A DNA stretch of 64,000 nt from Thiocapsa sp. Lineage in GTDB: Bacteria; Pseudomonadota; Gammaproteobacteria; Chromatiales; Chromatiaceae. Position numbers and translations under genes: made by a program. Of the stretch, positions 1 to 10,116 are shown piece by piece. The notes beneath the pieces were generated by a model. The model saw nothing but the letters and a program-made list of their open reading frames with translations. It was not told the origin of the DNA and made no database searches. The stretch spans positions 2,670,001-2,734,000 of the forward strand of contig NZ_CP073760.1 in assembly GCF_018399035.1 (NCBI RefSeq), given 5' to 3'. The stretch's first letter is position 1; each line of letters starts with the position of its first letter.

Positions 1-2304
<2,304 letters not shown>

Positions 2305-2400
2305 ATAACACCCAAGCGCGTTGCGCCGGGTGCCGACACCTCGCACAGCAACGATCTCACCGAACAGGACGCGTCCCCGAGCGGGGCGCGACCGCCCGTT

Positions 2401-2518
2401 TTCCTGGCGGCCATAGAACACTGGAACCACCTGATCCCATTCCGAACTCAGACGTGAAACGGTGTCTCGCCGATGATAGTGTGGGGCCTCCCCATGCGAA
2501 CGTAGGTCACCGCCAGGG
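2401..2518 (+). rRNA. 5S ribosomal RNA
   Basis: The sequence begins CCTGGCGGCC and closes with the complementary CCGCCAGG, giving the terminal helix I of 5S rRNA. The internal CCGAACTCAGACGTGAAAC and GTGGGGCCTCCCCATGCGA segments match gammaproteobacterial 5S. It lies about 100 bases after the 23S end in the normal 23S-5S order. End positions are good to a few bases. Confidence 0.95.
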
Positions 2519-2528
2519 CCTTATACCC

Positions 2529-2559
2529 AAAACCCCCGCCTCAAAACGGGGGTTTTTTT
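2529..2559 (+). terminator. rRNA operon intrinsic terminator
   Basis: A perfect 10-base stem (AAAACCCCCG paired with CGGGGGTTTT) with an 8-base loop runs into seven T residues. It sits just after the 5S gene and ends the rRNA operon. Confidence 0.93.
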
Positions 2560-2603
2560 ATGCCCGCGGAAAAGACGACTCGACAGAAACCCGGTATCCT
2601 GAT

Positions 2604-2691
2604 TTTAAACCGCGCCGACTCCAGCAGTCGTCAAGTCTGCCGGGGCCGATCCCATCCAAAAACATCGCATACCGCGCTGGGCGCGGTTTAA
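2604..2691. repeat. MITE-like element copy 1, TTTAAACCGCG ends
   Basis: An 88-base non-coding element bounded by inverted ends TTTAAACCGCGCC and GGCGCGGTTTAA. Its reverse complement matches the element at 3937-4024 over the whole length with roughly ten differences by eye. It ends 10 bases before the start codon of the aminotransferase gene. The terminal repeats would pair in RNA to close a long stem-loop. Confidence 0.8.
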
Positions 2692-2701
2692 GGCGGAACG
2701 A

Positions 2702-3835
2702 ATGCAATTCATCGACTTGAAGTCACAGTATCGACTGATCGAAGACGAGGTGAAGGCCCGTATTCATGCTGTCCTGGAACACGGGCAATACATCATGGGA
2801 CCCGAGGTCGAAGCGCTGGAGATCGCGCTCGCAGACTTTGTCGGGGCGCGGCATTGTATCGGTCTTTCGAGCGGGACCGACGCGTTGCTCGCGGCCATGA
2901 TGGCGCTGGAGATCGGTCGGGGCGACGAGGTCATCACGACCCCCTTCACCTTCATCGCGACCGGCGAGATGATCGCCCTGCTCGGCGTGCGGCCGGTCTT
3001 TGTCGACATCGACCCCGTGACCTACAACATCGACCCTGCCCGCATCGAAGAGGCCATCACCGGACGGACCCGCGCGATCATGCCGGTTTCTCTCTACGGC
3101 CAATGCGCGGACATGGACGCCATCAATGAGATCGCCGCACGCCACCGCCTACCGGTCATCGAAGACGCCGCCCAGAGCTTCGGAGCCACCTACAAGGGGA
3201 AGCGGTCCGGCGCCCTATCCACGATCGGCTGTACGTCCTTCTTCCCGTCCAAGCCCTTGGGAGCCTACGGCGACGCCGGAGCCTGCTTCACGGACGACGA
3301 TGATGTGGCGAAAAGGTTGAAGGAGATCCGAAACCACGGCCAAGATCGCCGTTATCACCATCCACGTCTTGGCCTGAACGGTCGCATCGACACGCTTCAG
3401 GCTGCGGTTCTTCTTGCGAAGCTACCACTGTTCGGCAACGAGATCGACGCGCGAACCCGGATCGGGGCACGCTATTGCGAATTGCTTCAAGCCAGAGGAG
3501 CAACCTCGAGCGAAGTTGCCGATGGCGCAGTGTTGACCCCCTTCATCGCACCCGGCAACGAATCGGTCTTTGCTCAGTACACCATCCAGGTCGACGAGCG
3601 TGATCGCGTCGCCGAGGCATTGGCGGCCGAAGGGATTCCGACGGCGGTGCACTACCCCGTGCCGTTGAACGACCAACCCGTATTTCAACCGAGCCTGGAG
3701 CGATTCGGCACGCCTGTGAGCGCGCGCGTGGCACAGCGGGTCATCAGTCTCCCGATGCACCCATATCTGTTGGACGAGGATCAAATCCGGATCGCCGATG
3801 CGGTCGCAAAGGCCACCGGACTCGGCACCCAGTAA
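2702..3835 (+). CDS. wbpE: DegT/DnrJ/EryC1/StrS aminotransferase, WbpE-like
   Basis: A PLP-dependent sugar aminotransferase of 377 residues, the usual length. The residue order closely follows Pseudomonas WbpE, which transfers an amino group from glutamate to a UDP-3-keto-GlcNAcA intermediate for surface polysaccharide synthesis. Visible landmarks are the N-terminal FIDLKSQY, the phosphate-binding SSGTDAL (about residues 56-62), VSLYGQCADM (128-137), the aspartate in EDAAQSFGA (153-161), and the Schiff-base lysine in FFPSKPLGAYGD (about 180-191). It stands alone after the rRNA operon, with no other polysaccharide genes nearby, and inverted repeat elements flank it on both sides. The family is certain; the exact substrate is inferred from similarity. 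Confidence 0.85.
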   Translation: MQFIDLKSQYRLIEDEVKARIHAVLEHGQYIMGPEVEALEIALADFVGARHCIGLSSGTDALLAAMMALEIGRGDEVITTPFTFIATGEMIALLGVRPVFVDIDPVTYNIDPARIEEAITGRTRAIMPVSLYGQCADMDAINEIAARHRLPVIEDAAQSFGATYKGKRSGALSTIGCTSFFPSKPLGAYGDAGACFTDDDDVAKRLKEIRNHGQDRRYHHPRLGLNGRIDTLQAAVLLAKLPLFGNEIDARTRIGARYCELLQARGATSSEVADGAVLTPFIAPGNESVFAQYTIQVDERDRVAEALAAEGIPTAVHYPVPLNDQPVFQPSLERFGTPVSARVAQRVISLPMHPYLLDEDQIRIADAVAKATGLGTQ

Positions 3836-3873
3836 GCGGGCGACGAGGGGATTGAGGAAAGCCATCGAAGACC

Positions 3874-3941
3874 TAAACCGCGTCCGCTCCGACACTCGTT
3901 GACGGATGAGAGCCACCCGGGTCACTCGGGACGCGGTTTAA
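3874..3941. repeat. MITE-like element, ACGCGGTTTA ends (short variant)
   Basis: A 68-base element with inverted ends TAAACCGCGTCC and GGACGCGGTTTA. It shares its right-hand TTTAAA with the next element, so the two are joined directly. The inner sequence differs from the 88-base copies, which makes it a subfamily or a deleted form. Confidence 0.65.
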
Positions 3942-4024
3942 ACCGCGCCCAGCGCGATATGCGATGTTCTTGGATGGGATCGGTCCCGGCAAATTTGACG
4001 AGCGCCGGATCCGGCGCGGTTTAA
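3937..4024. repeat. MITE-like element copy 2, inverted relative to copy 1
   Basis: An 88-base element with ends TTTAAACCGCGCC and GGCGCGGTTTAA. It is a full-length inverted copy of 2604-2691, so the WbpE-like gene lies between two oppositely oriented copies. It abuts the short element at 3874-3941. Confidence 0.8.
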
Positions 4025-4044
4025 GATATTAAAAAATATATCAT

Positions 4045-4132
4045 TTTAAACCGCGTCCCCGCTAAGGGCCGTGGATGCACCAAACGTCGAACTCACTCGA
4101 AAGTCAGCATCTCGCTCGGGACGCGGTTTAAA
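4045..4132. repeat. MITE-like element with GGGACGCGGTTTAAA end, overlapping the proB stop
   Basis: An 88-base element with ends TTTAAACCGCGTCC and GGGACGCGGTTTAAA. The terminal TTTAA contains, on the minus strand, the TAA stop codon of proB (4128-4130). The inner sequence is only distantly similar to the 2604 and 3937 copies. An A/T-rich stretch of 20 bases separates it from the previous copy. Confidence 0.75.
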
Positions 4133-5252
4133 GCAACACCAGATTGTCGCGATGGATCAACTCCTCCTCGTCGAGATAGCCGAGGATCGCCTCGAATCGG
4201 CTCGACGGCTGACCCTTGATCCTCGCGACTTCTTGCCCGTCGTAGTTGACCAAACCGCGCGCCACTTCGCGGCCCGACTCATCGACACAGGCAACGACCT
4301 CGCCACGGTCAAAGGCGCCTTGCACCTCTTTCACACCCACGGCGAGTAGACTTTTCCCCTTCTCGCGCAAGGCATTGACGGCCCCCACGTCGAGCGTGAG
4401 ACGACCACGGACCTGGAGATGACCGGCCAACCACTGCTTGCGCGCAGCCTGAGGGCCTTGGAAAGGCACCAGCAAGGTGCCGACGCCCTCCCCTTCTCCG
4501 ATCCGTCTCAGGACGTCTTCTCCACGCCCGGGCGCGATCACCGTCGGCGTACCCGAGCGCGCGGCAAGGCGCGCCGCACGGACCTTCGTGATCATGCCTC
4601 CCGTACCCAGGCCCGTGACGCTGCCGCCGGCGACCTGATCGAGTTGCGGATCGTCGACCCGGGTCTCGGGAATCAAGCAGGCATCGGCGTGTGCTCGCGG
4701 ATCCCGGTCGAATAGACCCTCTTGATCGGTCAGGAGAATCAGGAGGTCGGCCTGGATCAGGTTGGCGACCAGAGCCGCCAAGGTATCGTTGTCGCCGAAG
4801 CGCAACTCGTCGGTTGCAACCGTATCGTTCTCGTTGATGACTGGGATCACACCGAGCTTGAGCAGGGTCCGAAGGGTACTTCTGGCGTTGAGATACCGGG
4901 CGCGATCGGCCAGGTCGTCATGTGTCAGGAGCACTTGGGCGGTGTGCAGTCCGCGCGCCTGAAAACAGTCTTCATACGCGCGCACGAGTCCCATCTGTCC
5001 GATCGCGGCGGCCGCCTGCAGCGCATGGAGCGCCTTGGGACGCGCCCGCCAACCCATCCGTGCCATCCCCTCGGCGACAGCGCCCGAGGACACCAGAACC
5101 ACCTCGTTGCCCGCCATTCGGCGCGCGCTGATCTGCTCCACCCAGGGGGCCAGCATACTGCGCTCGAGCCCTGCACCGTCGCGGGTCAACAATGCACTTC
5201 CGATCTTCACGACCCAGCGACGCGTGAAGGGGATCATGGCGCGTGAAATCAT
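4128..5252 (-). CDS. proB: glutamate 5-kinase
   Basis: Catalyses ATP-dependent phosphorylation of L-glutamate, the first step of proline synthesis, in the cytoplasm. It has an amino-acid kinase domain (about 1-260) starting [11 protein letters not shown], the [10 protein letters not shown] motif, the INENDTVA motif and the GTGGMITK motif. A C-terminal PUA domain (about 280-374) follows, as in full-length ProB. Start choice is uncertain: ATG at 5252, or an internal ATG (MIPFTRRW) five codons later. It lies 18 bases after obg as the last gene of rplU-rpmA-obg-proB, a common gammaproteobacterial order. The stop codon is the terminal TAA of an inverted-repeat element. Confidence 0.95.
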   Translation of the reverse strand: MISRAMIPFTRRWVVKIGSALLTRDGAGLERSMLAPWVEQISARRMAGNEVVLVSSGAVAEGMARMGWRARPKALHALQAAAAIGQMGLVRAYEDCFQARGLHTAQVLLTHDDLADRARYLNARSTLRTLLKLGVIPVINENDTVATDELRFGDNDTLAALVANLIQADLLILLTDQEGLFDRDPRAHADACLIPETRVDDPQLDQVAGGSVTGLGTGGMITKVRAARLAARSGTPTVIAPGRGEDVLRRIGEGEGVGTLLVPFQGPQAARKQWLAGHLQVRGRLTLDVGAVNALREKGKSLLAVGVKEVQGAFDRGEVVACVDESGREVARGLVNYDGQEVARIKGQPSSRFEAILGYLDEEELIHRDNLVLL

Positions 5253-5270
5253 AGGAAAGGTCCAACGGGT

Positions 5271-6383
<1,113 letters not shown>

Positions 6384-6404
6384 TCAAACAACCTCATCGC
6401 TGAA

Positions 6405-6437
6405 ACGAAAAGAGCCCCGCCGAAACGGCGAGGCTCG
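6405..6437 (-). terminator. terminator or attenuator between rpmA and obg
   Basis: On the minus strand the stem GAGCCTCGCCG / CGGCGGGGCTC, with one G-T pair and a short TTT loop, is followed by TTTTCGTTT. It would end or attenuate the rplU-rpmA ribosomal-protein transcript before obg. Confidence 0.75.
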
Positions 6438-6470
6438 CGTGCCCGTTGCGATGGGTAGAGCCCGAACCGA

Positions 6471-6749
6471 TCAGGCCAGGCCGACGCCCGCAGGCTTTTC
6501 GACCACCGTCACGAACTTCCGATTCTTCGGCCCCTGCTCGACAAAGGTCACGACCCCGTCGCGCAGAGCAAAGAGCGTGTGGTCACGTCCGCAACCGACG
6601 TTGACACCGCTGTGGAATCGGGTACCGCGTTGGCGCACGATGATGGCTCCGGCCTTGACGACCTGCCCACCGAAGACCTTGACGCCGAGCCGCTTGGATT
6701 CCGAATCACGCCCGTTGCGCGAGCTGCCGCCAGCTTTCTTATGTGCCAT
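6471..6749 (-). CDS. rpmA: 50S ribosomal protein L27
   Basis: 92 residues starting [16 protein letters not shown], the invariant L27 N-terminus that reaches the peptidyl transferase centre. The following GVKVFGGQ and [10 protein letters not shown] segments are equally conserved. It is a few residues longer at the C-terminus than the E. coli protein. It starts 13 bases after rplU, with which it is surely co-transcribed. Confidence 0.98.
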   Translation of the reverse strand: MAHKKAGGSSRNGRDSESKRLGVKVFGGQVVKAGAIIVRQRGTRFHSGVNVGCGRDHTLFALRDGVVTFVEQGPKNRKFVTVVEKPAGVGLA

Positions 6750-6762
6750 GGGAGACTCCTCT

Positions 6763-7077
6763 TCAGCCGGCGCTGATCGCCGTAATCTTCAGGGCGGTGA
6801 ACGATTGCCGATGGCCCTGGCGTTTCAAGTGATGCTTGCGCCGCCGAAACTTCACGATCATGACCTTCTTACCACGCCCGTGGCTTTCGACCGTTGCGCT
6901 GACCTTACCGCCTTCGACGTAGGGCTTACCGACCTTGATATCGTCTCCGTCGGCCACCAAAAGGACCTGATCGAAGTCGACGACAGCCCCCTGCTCCGCC
7001 ACTATCTTTTCTACTTTGACGGTGTCGCCTTCCGAAACCCGGTATTGTTTGCCACCGGTTTGAATGACCGCGTACAT
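6763..7077 (-). CDS. rplU: 50S ribosomal protein L21
   Basis: 104 residues starting [18 protein letters not shown], with the C-terminal [14 protein letters not shown] signature of L21. First gene of the rplU-rpmA-obg-proB unit and divergent from ispB, the classical gammaproteobacterial arrangement. The promoters of both units should lie in 7078-7338. Confidence 0.98.
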   Translation of the reverse strand: MYAVIQTGGKQYRVSEGDTVKVEKIVAEQGAVVDFDQVLLVADGDDIKVGKPYVEGGKVSATVESHGRGKKVMIVKFRRRKHHLKRQGHRQSFTALKITAISAG

Positions 7078-7338
7078 GTCTGAAGATCCCCAAAACCATT
7101 CGGCGAGATCGGCGACAGGCGCCGAAACAAAAGAAGCGGGATACTACTCGATGGATGACACCTGGTCAAGGAGGTTGCCGCAGTCGCGTCGGCGAGCAAC
7201 ACCGGTCAGGGCCCCCTTGGCAGACCAATCCGCAGAAGTGCCGAGGGCACAGGGGCCGCGCAGCCCGCCTCCGACTTGACAGACCCCCATCCCACACCTA
7301 GCATCCGCCGCCACGATCAGCCAGTCCATCGACACCTC

Positions 7339-8307
7339 ATGGATATAACCGCGCTCAGACAACCCGTCGCCGAAGACGTCAAGGCCGTTGACGCCTTGAT
7401 CCTGCGTCGACTCCGGTCAGACGTGGTGCTGATCAATCAAATCGGCAGCTATATCGTCAACAGCGGCGGCAAGCGCTTGCGCCCGCTCTCGGTGCTCCTC
7501 GCATCCCGCGCTTGCGGGTACTCCGGAGAGCGCCACATCGATCTTGCAGCCGTCGTGGAGTTTATCCACACCGCGACGCTCCTGCACGACGATGTCGTCG
7601 ATGCCTCCGAGCTCAGACGCAACCGCGAGACGGCCAATATCGTCTGGGGCAACGACGCCAGCGTGCTGGTCGGCGACTTCCTCTACTCCCGCGCCTTCGA
7701 GATGATGGTCGATGTCGGGAATATGCGGGTCATGGACATTCTCTCGCACGCGACCAACCGGATCGCCGAAGGCGAGGTGCTGCAACTCCTGAATACGCAC
7801 GACCCCGACACGGATCAGACCCGCTACATGGAGGTGATCACCCGCAAGACGGCGACGCTGTTCGAAGCGGGTGTGCGCCTCGGCGCCGTGCTTGCCGGAT
7901 CGAGTCCCGGCGTCGAAGAAGCCGCGGCGAGCTATGGACTGAATCTCGGGATCGCCTTCCAGCTCATCGACGACGCGCTGGATTACAGTCCGGCAAACGC
8001 CGAGCTGGGCAAGAATGTCGGCGATGACCTCGACGAGGGTAAACCGACCCTCCCGGTCATTCGGGCGATGGAAGCGGGAACACCCGAGCAGAAGGCATTG
8101 CTGCGCAAGGCCATCGAAGAAGGCGGTCGCAAGCACATGGAATCCGTCGTGGAGGCGATTGCGTCGACCGACGCCATTACCTATACTACGCGGCTTGCGG
8201 AAGACTACGCGGATCGAGCAAAGCGCGCCTTGGGCGCTCTGCCTCCCTGCCCCGCCAGGGATGCCTTGTCGACGCTGGCGGATTTTTCGGTCGACCGTAA
8301 ACATTGA
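7339..8307 (+). CDS. ispB: polyprenyl diphosphate synthase (octaprenyl/IspB type)
   Basis: Builds the all-trans polyprenyl side chain of quinones from FPP and IPP. The two aspartate-rich motifs are visible: DDVVD followed by SELRR (first), and DDALDYS (second). The substrate-binding GGKRLRP lies near the N-terminus. The ATG at 7339 gives 322 residues, matching E. coli IspB; an in-frame ATG at 7276 would add 21 residues without family similarity. It is divergent from rplU. Chain length cannot be read from sequence alone. Confidence 0.93.
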   Translation: MDITALRQPVAEDVKAVDALILRRLRSDVVLINQIGSYIVNSGGKRLRPLSVLLASRACGYSGERHIDLAAVVEFIHTATLLHDDVVDASELRRNRETANIVWGNDASVLVGDFLYSRAFEMMVDVGNMRVMDILSHATNRIAEGEVLQLLNTHDPDTDQTRYMEVITRKTATLFEAGVRLGAVLAGSSPGVEEAAASYGLNLGIAFQLIDDALDYSPANAELGKNVGDDLDEGKPTLPVIRAMEAGTPEQKALLRKAIEEGGRKHMESVVEAIASTDAITYTTRLAEDYADRAKRALGALPPCPARDALSTLADFSVDRKH

Positions 8308-8317
8308 TGAACCGTTT

Positions 8318-8394
8318 CGGGGTGTAGCTCAGCTTGGTAGAGCGCTGTCTTCGGGAGGCAGAAGTCGCTGGTTCGAATCCAGTCACCCCGACCA
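8318..8394 (+). tRNA. tRNA-Pro, anticodon CGG
   Basis: A full cloverleaf: the acceptor stem CGGGGTG pairs with the CACCCCG side, and the D-arm is GCTC...GAGC. The anticodon stem CTGTC/GGCAG has loop TTCGGGA with anticodon CGG. The T-loop is TTCGAATCC, and the 3' CCA is encoded (8392-8394). Confidence 0.96.
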
Positions 8395-8407
8395 AATTAC
8401 AGATATT

Positions 8408-8436
8408 AAAAAAGCCGGCGAAAGCCGGCTTTTTTG
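8408..8436 (+). terminator. terminator after tRNA-Pro
   Basis: Stem AAAAAAGCCGGC / GCCGGCTTTTTT with a GAAA tetraloop, followed directly by T residues. The symmetric A and T tracts mean it could work in both directions. Confidence 0.93.
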
Positions 8437-8502
8437 TACGACCTTAATCCTCTGCCCCGTACCAAGTCACGGGTCAAAAATACGTCGAGCACCGAACCTA
8501 AT

Positions 8503-8534
8503 CGTTGTCGTTGTCGATTACGACAACGACAACG
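8503..8534. repeat. perfect 14-bp inverted repeat, ATTA loop
   Basis: The arms CGTTGTCGTTGTCG and CGACAACGACAACG flank an ATTA loop. It lies in the 160-base gap between the tRNA terminator and the 3' end of the MFS gene. There is no T tract, so it is not a standard terminator; it may protect the 3' end of the MFS mRNA. Confidence 0.7.
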
Positions 8535-8596
8535 GTCGGAAAGGGATTCTCTCGTCGAGCTGTTTGACTTATTTTTGAAGCGCTCCCAAAGGGAAC

Positions 8597-10054
8597 CTAG
8601 ACTCGCTCCGAAGCGCTTGTCCGTTGGGATTCCGGCGAGTGCCTCATCCGAACATAGATGCTCGCAAAGACCAGCAGGACATTGATCACGCCCACCACGA
8701 TAAAGGGTGCGCGCGGGTCGACCCGATCGAACAGATAGCCGCCGACCGGCGTAATCAGAAGAATGCCGATCGCGCCGGCGACGTTGAAGGCACCGAGTAC
8801 CGATCCCCGCTGCCCGGCCGGAGCCTCTTGCCCGATCAAGGATTGACCGCCGAGGTAGACACTGATCTGCCCGATCCCGAGCAGAATAAAGAAGATCGGA
8901 CCATAGGACGACAGCGGGTCCTCGAGCGCCAACAGACTCAGATTGCCCAAGGCCGCCAGCGCCATGCAGATCGCGAGCCCGGTGACCCTGTCGATCCGGT
9001 CGAGCAGCGGGCCGAGGACGGGCGCCCAGACGAGTGCCGAGATCTGCGCCATCACGAAGATCAGGGTTCCGCTCATCACCGCCGAGGCCGACTCCATGCC
9101 GGTTGCCTTGGCTGCCAAGGTGCCCCAAAGGACGAGAAAGATCGCGTTGACCGATTGGTCGCCGCGTGCGATGAATGCAGACGAATAGGCCAAGAGGATG
9201 CGCGGATTGCGTCCGTGCGCAAAGCCGCCGACGAAGAGCTCGCGTACGCTCGGACGATCCTGAAGACGCACGGGCAGACCTGGCTTAAGGCCCCAGAGGA
9301 GCAACAGGGCAACCGCGACCGCTAGACCCGCGACGATGAAATGGGTCAACCTGCCCGCGGTGACGCCGTCGAAGCCCGCGCCGGTAAAGACCTTCGGCAT
9401 GGCACCGAGGCCCTGACTGATGAGCACGATCCCCAAGCCGCTCATGACACCGACGATGGCCACCAACTTGCCGCGGGAACGTTCTGCCGGATAATCGGCA
9501 AGGACGGTCGACAACCCGCCCGCGACCGCGACCACGCCGATCGCATAGAGGACCCGATAGAAATAAAGCGCCTCGACCGATTCCGCGAGCGGATAGAGGA
9601 CATAGGTCAAGGCCAGGAACAGAAACCCCGCCGCGTAGACCCCTCGGCGACCGATCCGGTCCATGAGGACGCCGACCGGCAGAAACAGCAACAGGGTGAC
9701 GATCTCGGTCAGGAAGACAAGTTGGCCGCTGATCGCACCCTGCGTCGACTCCGGAACCCCGAGATGCTCGTTGAGGATGTAGGTCTGACCGATGGAGATG
9801 AAGATCATCAGCCCGATCGAGAAAAACGCGGCGGCCAAAAAGGTCCAGCCGTTCCGAGGCAGAACGGACGGCGCCAGGTGGATCGGGCCGATCCGGTAGG
9901 TCCGGTCGAGGTCGGGCATCTGCGGATCTCCGGCGATGAGCCATTGCGGTTTGGACGGTCGGATCGGCATTATCCCATCCGGCGATGGATGCGGATACTC
10001 CGGTTGCAGCTCGACCCCGCGAGGATTCACGACACCGGTTCCGAGCAGAACCAT
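8597..10054 (-). CDS. major facilitator superfamily transporter
   Basis: A 12-helix type transporter of up to 485 residues. Hydrophobic segments repeat from about residue 65 to the C-terminus. The MFS loop 2-3 signature appears as GVLMDRIGRRGVYAAG, with related GPLLDRIDRVTG in the second half, as expected for two six-helix bundles. The first 45 residues are hydrophilic. An internal ATG at 9919 (MPDLDRTY) precedes the first helix by about 20 residues and is a likely alternative start. No substrate can be assigned. It stands alone, convergent with the tRNA-Pro unit. Confidence 0.85.
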   Translation of the reverse strand: MVLLGTGVVNPRGVELQPEYPHPSPDGIMPIRPSKPQWLIAGDPQMPDLDRTYRIGPIHLAPSVLPRNGWTFLAAAFFSIGLMIFISIGQTYILNEHLGVPESTQGAISGQLVFLTEIVTLLLFLPVGVLMDRIGRRGVYAAGFLFLALTYVLYPLAESVEALYFYRVLYAIGVVAVAGGLSTVLADYPAERSRGKLVAIVGVMSGLGIVLISQGLGAMPKVFTGAGFDGVTAGRLTHFIVAGLAVAVALLLLWGLKPGLPVRLQDRPSVRELFVGGFAHGRNPRILLAYSSAFIARGDQSVNAIFLVLWGTLAAKATGMESASAVMSGTLIFVMAQISALVWAPVLGPLLDRIDRVTGLAICMALAALGNLSLLALEDPLSSYGPIFFILLGIGQISVYLGGQSLIGQEAPAGQRGSVLGAFNVAGAIGILLITPVGGYLFDRVDPRAPFIVVGVINVLLVFASIYVRMRHSPESQRTSASERV

Positions 10055-10116
10055 GGAAACGGCAAACCGTGCGGAACTATCGCCCCGACAACACCATTCA
10101 ACCTTAAGATGCCCGA

